This document shows positions 48,501 to 58,665 of a stretch of DNA of 64,000 nt, one piece after another. Each line of letters begins with the position of its first letter. Position 1 is the first letter of the stretch. Source of the DNA: Pomphorhynchus laevis. Lineage: Eukaryota > Acanthocephala > Palaeacanthocephala > Echinorhynchida > Pomphorhynchidae. Location of the stretch: NCBI GenBank assembly GCA_012934845.2, contig WNNJ02000098.1:62001-126000 (forward strand). Reading direction: 5' to 3'. The notes beneath the pieces are model-generated. The model worked only from the letters and a program-made list of their open reading frames with translations. It was not told the origin of the DNA and did not search any database. Both the position numbers and the translations under genes were made by a program.

Positions 48501-49205
48501 TTTAGCGCCGGGCATTGGGCTCGAGGATGTTTTGCATTTCCACAGAAGAAACAAGATTGACGGGTAGCATTAACTTGAATTGCCGGAGAGTCGTCCGTCA
48601 TATTTTCACTACTAGCTGCAACATTAATAGGATCCATCATTTGCACAGGTTGACAAGAGTACGAGTTAGCTTGTAATTCGGCCTGTTCAAGCGATCGAGC
48701 AGCTTGATAAGAGTCGCCCAGCGAAAGCTTTGACCACTCCAATAAACGTTGACGGATGCTCGAAGAAGCCAACCCTCGAATAAACGAATCGCGAACGTAC
48801 TCATCGTGATAACGCTTCGCATTTACATCCTCAAAATCACATGATTTTGCTAAATGCAGTAGTTCATGTAGAAACTGATCAATGGTTTGTGGATAAGCTT
48901 GCTTGTACGTTGACAAAACGTGTCGTTGAAGCACCACATTGCGCGGCTTTACGAACAAAGCCTCTAGAGCAAGCATTGCATCTGCAAATATTTCGGTAGA
49001 CTCGATGTATCGAAACAGATCTGCACTGATCAGGTTCGTTAATAGTGGCATTTTATGCTCTTCTCTAAGATCGGGAATACAAGAAAGAAACGCATTTAAT
49101 CGAGTTTTCCAATGCCTCCACTGTGTTTCTGAATCCGTCGAATCCTTTGACAATGAAAGCACATCTGGTTTCAACAGCTTGTCCATAACAAATTGATAAA
49201 TAAAT

Positions 49206-49326
49206 TGTCGTAATGTAAACGAAGTCTAAACCAAAGAGGTTTTATTTATCAATCTAGAAAACAATCAGTTTATAAAAACAGTTATAGATACTCATGTCAA
49301 TTAGAGATTATTGACTATATACCACA
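49206..49326 (-). repeat. 5' LTR of the Gypsy element
   Basis: 121 bp. The gag start codon lies only about 20 bp inside it. The LTR is short for the superfamily. Confidence 0.92.
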
Positions 49327-49331
49327 GAGAG

Positions 49332-50298
49332 GGCTAGGAGAAGTGAGATATATCGGTACTAAGATGGTGGTGAAGGGTCGAAAGATTGCTTTTTGAGGAG
49401 AGGGCGAACAGTGGCGCATTTCCAGTTGGAAGAAAATGTGCGGTTGTGAATAGACAAGTTAAAAAAGTGGTTAAGAAAGATAATATAGATGAGCAGATAT
49501 TTTTTAGCAAGTGAGTGTGAATTATGTCAGAAGGAGATGTTATATTAGGTAATGACACAATAACCGTAGAACCTTCATCAGACGAAACAGGAAGAAGGTG
49601 GACCAGCTCTGTGAGCGTAGTATTTGAAGATAAGAGAGGATACAATGGGTATATGGGTAGAAGATAAAGTAAATTAGATAGCTTAGATTGTAGATAAGAA
49701 ACAAATTCATCAGGATTTATGTTGCAAAGTGTAGATGATCGTGAAAGAATTGAGTTTACGATTTTCAATGAGATTTAGAGTTGAAAGAAGACTCGCGTTG
49801 ATTTCGCCAAAAGAGAGTACGCTTTAAACGCATAAGAATATTATGGAACGACAGAGCGAAAGATAGGAAGAAAGGAAATTTTAAGTGATTGAGTTTGAAG
49901 AACGTTTAAGTAAGCGATTAAACACACGAAAAGAGTCACGGAGTCGACTCTTAGAAAAACTACATTCGGATTGTGCAAGTGCTGAAAACGTAGGGGTCGA
50001 ATAAGCAGAAGGTTATTAAAGATTTTCGTAAGTTTAGAAAAAAACAGAATGAAGAGATCATCGTGAGAGATAGTTAAGAGGAAGTGAAAAGAGTGAAGAA
50101 TTGAGTAAGGCTGTGCAGAGAATAGGGATATCGAGAAGTTCCAGGGTCGACTCGGTGTGGATAATGCTGGAGGCGGAGAAGGAGGATGGGGACGAGTAAG
50201 AGTGGCACGGAAATGATCGGACAAATCAGGATAAGTCATTGACAAAGAGGTATAGTCATCGAAGCAGTTGAGAACAGCAGTGATGTCGGGAGCACCGC
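49332..50298 (-). mobile_element. LINE B4, 5' part
   Basis: The minus strand continues B ORF2 from the RT start (LPVSSDEGSTVIVSLPNITS) back through the endonuclease (FSISLFSAQPYSILHSFHF) to about 50298, where homology stops in the endonuclease at the GGAL-like block. Multiple frameshifts. With A3, D1 and the Gypsy element removed, B4 is one 5'-truncated LINE. Confidence 0.85.
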
Positions 50299-52527
50299 CG
50301 ATAATAGTTGCGCCGATTCGTCTGATGACCTGCCATCTTACAAACCTAATTGTTTACGAATCCAATTACCTCAATTTGACCCGACAGTAATACCTGATTC
50401 GGCTGAAAAATTGACGTCAATGTTCTCTATCTGCCCTTCTACCACTCCACTATCTCGGCCAGCTTTCATCATTCCCAATGCCGTTCTCACATCGCACTCG
50501 CGGCGTATCCTGTAACAATGTCTTCTTCACCTGACAGTATCTCTCATTGTACCCTATTGCATTCGTTCACACAAATTTATCGCTCTCTTACGTATGATCT
50601 TTGAGTATTTGACCCACTCCCGACTACTACCGTGACCCCTTAATTTCCACGTAATCGATTTCCCTCTCGCGTTTGGTGTTTTATCATATCTGTTGAGTCC
50701 TTTGATTCCTCTTCTCCCCAAGTCTGTCTTGATGTTGATATTCCTTTCACTCTTTGCAACGATTCTTCCTACCGATAATCTGTCTCTATTCAGTAATTTC
50801 TCCACTTTTCGTGTATTGTCTTAATAAATCCGTTTATGCTAACGATTCTTATCATCCTCCACTTTTTAGGCTTGTTCTTAGAAACCTCACCAAAATGCTT
50901 ACTATCTTATCTCAAAGGTTTAAACATGTCATCCCCCTCTGCATGTCAAATTTTACCCGATCGTTAACCTCTGAAATTGCTCAACTCTCCACTGCTCGTC
51001 TTGAAAAGCGTCGACGCGAAGTTAATGGCGTGTCATATCTTGTCATCAAAAATGTAAATGGAAATGTGAAGTTTATCTACGTCAAAATCTCGTTGGCGAC
51101 CGGTCTCTCATCTTCATCTCCTCCCCTAGCCAGCAATTAAACAAAATAATCTTTTCGTATGGATCTTCTTAATACCCGCTCAATTATTCACGAAACTGAC
51201 TTACTTATCATCTCTTCTCACAGCAATCACTAAATATGTTATATCTCACTGAATCCTGACTTATTGATTCTGATGACCTTGCAATCCGTAATCTATGTTC
51301 TTTCGGATTTTCTCTAAACGACTCCGCTCGCCCTATTGACTCAACAAAATTAACTACTTCTTCTAATCATTGCGGAATCGTCGCATTCGATCGTATCTCT
51401 TCGTCTCTTGAAAAAATCGATTTCACCTGACCCTGTACTATATTTGAATTGCTCCTTTGTAAATTTTCATTTACTTATCATATTCCACTTGTAATCATCT
51501 ATCGCCCAGGTTCATCTTCACCGTCGTGCCTATTTTTAAATGAACTCACCGATCTAATATCAAACCGTTCACTTTCTTCTTTACCATTAATTGTCATTGA
51601 TGATATCAATGACAATAGATCGCCCTTCTGATTCAGATTCCGTAAAAATTGTAAGTCTTCTGTCCGACTTTAGCCACAGCAACTAAAAAACCTCCCATCC
51701 ATATTCTTGATTGCTCTCTTGATATTAACGCTTTTACTAACAATATCATTAAATATGCTTTCTCTACAATCTCAGATCCTGTTTTTCCGATCATTTTCTA
51801 ATCACTGTTAATATTGCTATCCAGTTCATTCCTGTCCGCATCTCTCATACTTAAAGTCGGCCATAGAAACTCTTCGAATTTACTCTCTTGCGTTTCGCTA
51901 TCCATGAATCTCTTCTTTCGTCACATTCTGCAACGTTTCTAACAGCTTGTAGTCTATCCATACTTAGCAAAACAAGATCGCATCATCGTACGATCAAACG
52001 TATAGTTGGAAAACCTTTAATTATCTTCTTACTATCACTTCTAATGTTCACTCCATGGATCCCTACGAGTTTTCATTTTATTTTTAGTCAAAAATCACTG
52101 CGATCATCTCATGAAAATTATAAATCCTCGTCTTACTAATCTTGCAAATTTCTTCATGAGCTATTCCATCTTCCTGTTTCTTCTAGCGAAGTTTCTAAGG
52201 TTCTCCTCTCTCTATGCCCAATACCTCTTCGTCTGCCGACCCTATCCCTACGTATGCACATAAATTCATTAAAACACATCACCGTTCCTTATCACACTTT
52301 TCCATTATTTACTCGTAGCTGCATTTTTCCAAAGAACTGGAAAGCAGTCATCGTACGTCATAGTCTGAAGAAACCATACCTCGATCCTTTACCTACATCT
52401 TCATACCACCGGATTTCCCCTCTCCGGACCTTATCTAAACTCCTTCAGCGTCTTGTGTTATATCAAGTCAATTCATACCCCTTTTCAATATGCCCTCCGT
52501 TCTAATACTCTGCTGAACTTGTTAGGG
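50299..52527 (+). mobile_element. LINE C2, old CR1/L2-like copy
   Basis: 50640-50780 encodes the ORF1 end block (RFPSR..CFIISVE). ORF2 endonuclease remnants include LVIIYRPGSSSPSCLFLNEL at about 51480, and RT remnants end at about 52520 (LLQRLVLYQVNSYPFS). Frames are broken throughout. Cut at 52528 by an LTR fossil, and a short LGDLS-like piece reappears at 54240. Confidence 0.75.
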
Positions 52528-54235
52528 AGTTTTATTAAACTATCTGAAATGTACAATGCACTCATTGAGCACATGAAATAAAATATTAGTAAAAAGCGTG
52601 GAATAAAATATTCCACGCTTACAAATAATCTTTCAGGTACAGTGGCTGTCAGCGTTGTCGCGACAACGCTGACAGATGTCGCTTACAAATAATCTTTCAG
52701 GAGCATCTGCGGTGTTCCGATTAGTCAGATTTGCTCTATTCTCAGGGAGGTCGTGGTCTTCATCCGCCACTTCGGGATATTCGAACACAGTGGAGGATGT
52801 TTCCGAGTTGCGCGGGTATAGTGAAAGGTGTTTATTAGATGGTCGTTTCAACGCCCTCTTTTCTAAGTATTTTAGAAAAGTGTGGATTAGGTTGGACAAC
52901 TTCGACAACTTCTGTTGGCGCCTCGTATATACTATCCGTAATGTGACGTCTGACAATCACTTTATTATTGTTCGACAGCACTCTGTAGTCGTATCTCGAA
53001 TCGGGGATCCGCGTTGAAAAACACGGGATCTATCGTGTGTAGTACAGTTAGTTTATGTACATAGTAAGCGCGAGGCATCGATTATTCATATTTTTGTTTA
53101 TTGGTAGTTTGTTTGTTAAGATGTCCAACTCGATTGGCTTCCAGTGTTAGGTTGTATCTCTTAACTTGACATTTCCACTAAGTTTATACGACATGGAATC
53201 ACTGGATGATATTCCCAAGTTCTCTAGGAATGATTTCAAATCTGCCGAGATGAATACGGGACAGTTATCTGAGAGAATAAATGAGTACCGAATAATTAGA
53301 AGAGCTGTTTGAAGCATTTTTATAACGGTACATGCTGAGATGTCAGCACATGTTATGCAAATAGAAATCTTGAATACTCGTCAATGACGACGCGGATGTA
53401 CCAATTTCTAGTGACTGACGGTATCGGACCTCTGAAGTCGGGAGTCTCTCAAAGGGACAGCTTGCTTTGATTAAACGAGCATTTGGAAGTTTCATGAATC
53501 GTGGCTTCAGGTTCGCAAATTCTTTGCATCGATTAATAATTAACTTAACATATTCGATGCTATACGGCATATTATAGTGCCTGACAATATTCATAAGTAT
53601 CGTCACTCCCGGATGGCAAAGCGTACTGTGAACCATTCAAAGAGGATTGAGGTTTCATTGAACAATTGCACAACGAATATGAGATAAGGCATCTGCAGTT
53701 GTATTTTGGATACCTGGGCGATATATGGCATTGAAATGAAATAGAGCTAGCTCGATTCGCCATCTTACCATCTTGTTGTTATTGATTTGGCTACGATGTT
53801 GCTTCGAATAAATAAATGACACACTTCTCCGGTTGTTTATGATCTCGAACTGTTTTCCCGGTAAATAGTGTCCCAATTCTTCCCCATTCTTTGATAACTT
53901 TGACAATAGCGAGTGCCTCTTTTTCGATCGCGGAATAGCCTTTTACTACACCTTGTAGAGTCAGAAAAAATGCGACAGGACGACCTTCCATCGACAATAC
54001 AGCGGCTATTGTGTGATTAGATGCATCCGTTTCGACTCACATAATTTTGCTTTCATCGATCGAAATAAGGGCTGAGTCAGCTATATCTTGTTGAATTTTC
54101 TTAAAGCTTTTCAGGGCTTCTTTTGCAAAAGAAAATGTTACAGTTTCCAACAAGTATCTTGCGTAACTGGAGTTTTATTAAACTATCTGAAAAGTACAAT
54201 GCACACATTGGATACATGAAATAAAATATTATACA
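52528..54235 (-). mobile_element. Ty3/Gypsy-like LTR fossil, internally reduced
   Basis: Direct repeats of about 66 bp (GGAGTTTTATTAAACTATCT...) lie at 52528-52595 and 54166-54232. Between them on the minus strand are an RNase H region (about 53.65-54.0 kb), an integrase zinc-finger region (about 53.35-53.65 kb) and a C-terminal tail. Gag and most of pol are absent. It is old, with many breaks. It appears to have inserted into LINE C2. Confidence 0.75.
52646..52675. repeat. Perfect 30-bp palindrome
   Basis: CTGTCAGCGTTGTCG followed by its exact reverse complement. It is flanked by direct copies of CTTACAAATAATCTTTCAGG at about 52618 and 52682. A second palindrome, CGTGGAATATTCCACG-like with a short centre, lies just before at about 52596-52617. 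Confidence 0.85.
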
Positions 54236-54349
54236 CTTCTTTTCTTTCTTCTCGGCGACTTGTCTTATAAAATTTGTGACCATAACTTTCATCTGATGTA
54301 GTATTTTCTGCGAGTATTTAGGGAACAACGGTGTACTCCTATACAGTAA
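54236..54349 (+). mobile_element. Small LINE scrap
   Basis: TTTCTTCTCGGCGACTTGTC matches the LLLGDLS block of LINE B/C RT. Probably the far side of C2 after the LTR fossil. Confidence 0.4.
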
Positions 54350-56330
54350 TTTGCTATTCTCCTAAATGGCATCCGACACCAACTTAATATCATGCTGCAA
54401 AACAGATCCCATAAAATAATTTAATCTAAAATTGAGCGGCGCAATGTCCCTCGGATTAGGGAGAAATCTCTCTTTAAAAATGTTATTGGTAACGCCTGAT
54501 CAGAAGACCATCTGGTTTCCACAGTCGTGAATTCCGGGGTCAAAATTGTCTGATCATATTAGTCCTGAATTATAATATTTCAAATTTATGATGACTAAGT
54601 CAAGAAAAGAATAGACACTGTTATTCCTAGATAATGAAGGAACCTAGGACACAAGACTGGTGCATATTCCCTAAGGCAAGAAAATACTACTTTTCCTTGA
54701 TTATAATTAAATTCACTAAAATCTATGCTGAATTAGACTCAAGTATTTTCTTTAAACCCTTAACCACTGATTTTCTTTGAATTTTTGGATTGCCACACCC
54801 TACTTTTTATGTAGATATTTGCACACGTAATTCTTCTAGTCTTAATTAAGACAGAAGTATCCAAGGAAACTCCCCCGAGGTTCACATATGTTAAATACCT
54901 GTTAAGGATAAAAACCATTCCATACGAGAACACACAACGCTAGTTCGTTATTCAAACCATTATAGAACATGTCATATGTAATGTTCGAAAAATAAAGACA
55001 ATGTGATACACTATTAGACAAGCGTGCTTTCTGTAACAAAAACAAATCAGGTAAATTAGAAATTTTACCAATGCACCTACATAGATTGTTAAAGGAGACA
55101 GTTTTGAGATGTTTATGAGTATATAGTAATGTAGACATTACTATTACCATAAATAATGGTAATGTCTATTACCATTACCATAGTAATAGACATTATAGTA
55201 ATGTCTCATTTACAGGGTCATTCTTCACAATATGAGTCAATATGGGTATCTTCAGTCTGAGACGTTAAAAACTTATTTTTAGATATTTGATTTATTTTTC
55301 TCGATTCATCCATGTATTCATATGCTTCTGATTTATCATCAATGAATGCATTTATCTCATCAACTTCCATGTCCAAATTGCACTCCGTTTAGGGTGTTGT
55401 GAAGGTACGATTGAAGAAAATTGAACTGTTAACTTGTCTATTGTAATAATCAACCTTTCAATTAGGGCTTACTGGTCTCTGATTCTTTGCTCTAACTTTT
55501 CAATTTTACTCTTGAATGTTCAAAGGATTTACATTATTCTAGTCTTTGGTGCATTCGCAAATAAAAGAGCTTAATTAGAACTCCTTATTACCACCGTCCC
55601 AGTGTTCAAGTGGTGTTTCAGTTCTGCATTACTCTGGATTGAAGCGATGTATGCTATGAAAGCTGAACACCTATGATCATATGCATTATGCGACCCTCCA
55701 CAATTTCCACATTTCCTAGTAACTTTTGAGGGGCAGCTTATTGAGGTATGTTCTTTGGCACAGTGTACACACAGCTTTCTTATCACATATTGAAGTTAAA
55801 TACCCCCAGTGTTGGCAGTTAAAAAACTTTGGGTAGGTCCATCTTGAATACTTATCATTGGAGAAAATAAATTACAATTCCTGACCGCCTAATCCAGGTC
55901 TCGCCTGCTTGAATAACTGTAACTTTTGATTTTCGCCATTTATTAATACACAAAAGTATTCAAAACCTTTCTCTTTACACCCCTTAACTAATTTACAGCC
56001 AAACTCATTACAAAAGGTTTTAACTTCCAGCACACTAACATTATCGGGAATACTTGTTAGCAGTCCATATACCTTAGGTGACAAATCTAAAAACGAGCAA
56101 ATCTCTTTTTCAAAAAATGGTTTATATAATCATCTTTAATCCTTGCGTCGTTAAATGTTATTTTTGTGAAATAGCCGTTATTCTTAATAAATTTAAAAAG
56201 CACCATATTTTTATTGAATTTATGAATTCATTCCTTATGGTACTTTAACCATGCACTTTTTTGGTCTTTGCTGGAAAATGAAATTTTTTCAATTTTCTCT
56301 GGGTATAAGATGTACCAATTTGGTTTTGCT
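54350..56330 (-). mobile_element. LINE E, decayed Jockey/I-like element
   Basis: On the minus strand 55786-55571 encodes CVHCAKEHTSISC and CGNCGGSHNAYDHRC, the successive zinc knuckles of a Jockey/I gag-like ORF1. 56084-55872 encodes the RRM-like part before it (VYGLLTSIPDNVSVLEVKTF). The endonuclease of ORF2 is recognisable only in pieces near 54.35-54.9 kb. RT is missing. An inverted ATTACCAT/ATGGTAAT cluster lies at 55140-55200. Confidence 0.7.
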
Positions 56331-56702
56331 TTTAACATTATTTATATTCAACTGAAAATAGTTTAACTTACCTTGCGGATGAGAGTCCATCAGGGACGTT
56401 CCCCATTCCATCTTTGTAACTATTATTTCGCTATAATTAGGATCATCCGTGAAAGATGAGGATCTCCACTTCAGTTTTATAGAGTTACTTGTTGTTTGCA
56501 CAAGATATATGTGGCTTTCACTATGCGAAACTTATTATAAGCAAACTCCTCAACTGCTGAACTCTGTTATTTATGACAATGGTATAGTTGGTGTTCGCTT
56601 TGCAACCTCAGTGGCACTCAGATGTATATTTAATATTCGTACGATAGAGTTTATGATTGCGCTAAGACCAAATGCAACACATGCGTGGCTTAATGTTTTA
56701 AA
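56331..56702. other. Unassigned sequence between LINE E and LINE D2
   Basis: An 86-residue plus-strand frame (IYDNGIVGVRFATSVALR) crosses it, but I recognise no family. It may be the LINE E 5' end. Confidence 0.35.
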
Positions 56703-58470
56703 TAAATAAAGATTTTATTAAATACCAAAATATAGCATGCAAGAATAAAAAAAGTAGGTCATAACAAACTCAGATAAAAAATAACAGCATTTCCACTTCG
56801 TTTTTCTTCATCTTCCCTTTATCTTTCATGGCATCATGTCCAGGGGGATCTGAGCCCCTCAACTGATCCAACACGCCGACTTCCGACTGAACCATTCGGG
56901 GTCTATCACCCCCGAAGAATCCAATCGGCGGGGACTATGCTGAGTAATCGAGAGACGAAGAGCTTGAGAAACCTTAGCCTTTGCTCTGTGGGACGTCCTC
57001 TTGAGAAGAAGACTAATCCTGAGATAGCCCAAGTGCCCAAAAGGCGCACGTGGGCTTTCCCTTTCAACAACAGATGCTGAGCCCGTTTCAGGGCCAATCT
57101 AGGTTTCTTCAGGATACGTTTTAGTCTATCCAGGTCAGCTTTCGACGACCAGTTCACCGTAACGGTGAATCCCAGGTATTTTACTCGACTTGTGAAAGTG
57201 GGAAGTGGTTCAGGGGCAAATATGAAAGAAAACGCCGAGAGTGCTAATCTCTTAAGTTTTTGCTTTGTAGCAAGGGTGCCATGAAAGACGACCACCTGCG
57301 ATTTAGCTGAGTTTAAAATAAGATTGAATATGGGTAACTGGTCTTTTAATCTTAAAAAGAAACGGATGATGTCAGAGACTACGTCTTTACACCTATGTCC
57401 AGTGAACAGGACTGTGGTGTCATCAGCGGACACCACAAGACGTTGTTTGCGTTTAAATATTTTGAATAAGTTAAATGAGGCAGCAAGATATAAGATAGTA
57501 GAAAGTGGGGATCCTTGTGGTACACCCGTAATAGGGTAGAACAGACGCGCATCAGGGTCGTCTTTATAGTAAAATCGCTTAGTATACAGCAGGATCTCCA
57601 CTCTGTTCACAATTCTCGCAGGCAACCCGAGGGACCTGAGCGAACAGATCACAAAAGGAATGGAGATGCGGTCAAATGCAGCAAAAAAGTCAAGGAAAAC
57701 AGCTACAACTGGACGATGGTTATTATCCCGACAAAACTGCTCTACCTCACCAACTGATGAATAGACCAAGCGACTTTTGACGAACCCATGAACATCTTGA
57801 GGGATCACATTACGCCTACTTAAATGGTCGCGAATTTTACGCGCAAGCGCTTTTTCGTAAATCGACACGAAGGCATGAGCAGGATTTTTTCTTAGGAATA
57901 AAAACACGCTTACTAATATTAATGCCCGATACATCGGATGGGGAGGCTGAAAGCATTGTGACAGCCACCTCTCTTCTCTGATCTACTGTCAAAAGCTGAC
58001 AGACCCGAGAAGAAAGTGAAGCGAAGGATTTGGAGATGCCCGGGAGTAAACCCCAGGAGTAAAGGATATCCGTAACAGATAGATCCCTACTCTTGAAGTT
58101 ACACCAAGTCGGGATTGGTTGATGTGATTGAGTGGCTCCATAATTGTGTAGGGCTGGTGATTTCTCCAAAACTTTATCAAGGCCAACATTCCTTATCCAA
58201 CCCAATGCTCTATCCTTTCAGCAAGCAACCTTCTTAAAAATATTCCAAAAGGAAGACTGAGAAGGATTAAAGCGAGCAATACTCGTCCTATCGCTACTCA
58301 GCTGGAACCTATATCTAGTGCTCCAATATTCATTCGAGAGAGCCTGTCGGGCGGAATTAGAGAGATTAGAGTGGTTAAGCAATCTCGCTTGGACCTTGAG
58401 TTTCGTCGGAGTGGGATTGTATATACGACCTTTATAGGTAGTCGATATAATCGCGGTAGCTTGCGAAAAG
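56703..58470 (-). mobile_element. LINE D2, 3' part
   Basis: Same family as D1 (matching from about 56838) with a different 3'UTR. It is cut at 58471 by LINE A2 and resumes at 62757. The D1 sequence GCGAAAAGAGGTAGGTATTA is continuous across the site, so A2 is a clean insertion. D2 lacks the internal duplication seen in D1. Confidence 0.88.
56906..57934 (-). pseudogene. LINE D2 ORF2, reverse transcriptase part
   Basis: 342 open residues. ALARKIRDHLSRRNVI and HGFVKSRLVYSSVGEVEQF lead to AVFLDFFAAFDRISIPF, GVPQGSPLSTILYLAA, LVVSADDTTVLFTGHRC (catalytic Asp pair present), LNSAKSQVVVFHG, VKYLGFTVTVNWSSKADLD and a thumb rich in RLRFLKLF. It is the best preserved RT of the D group here. A frameshift near 57870-57940 separates it from the upstream part (122-residue frame at 57837-58205). 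Confidence 0.92.
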
Positions 58471-58665
58471 AGGTAAAAAAAGGATTTATTTTAACGTGGC
58501 AAATGCGTGCCAGCGCACGCTTACATGACCACAACAAAACAAGACTGTGAATCAGGTGTCGAGAAGGTGTGAACGGAGGAGGTGTTTGAATGTGATAAAG
58601 GAGGGGGCGCGGCGGACGTCGAGAGGGAGTTGATTCCAGGCGAGTGAGGCGGCGACGAGGAAGGA

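Larger units (their letters stand above)
45429..49326 (-). mobile_element. Ty3/Gypsy LTR retrotransposon, fossil, inserted in LINE B4
   Basis: A 3.9-kb element with 121-bp terminal repeats that begin TG and end CA, and a GAGAG target duplication. Parts on the minus strand are gag with a zinc-knuckle region, then aspartic protease (about 47.9-49.2 kb), reverse transcriptase (about 47.3-47.9), RNase H (about 46.7-47.2), and integrase with HHCC and DDE-type regions (about 45.8-46.7). A purine-rich tract adjoins the 3' LTR. The two LTRs appear to differ at only about one position, so the insertion is young. It is broken, with roughly four interruptions of the coding region. Confidence 0.93.

Noticed and set aside
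52676-53017. 113-codon plus-strand frame
   Set aside because: Lies opposite the tail region of the decayed LTR element; no domain.
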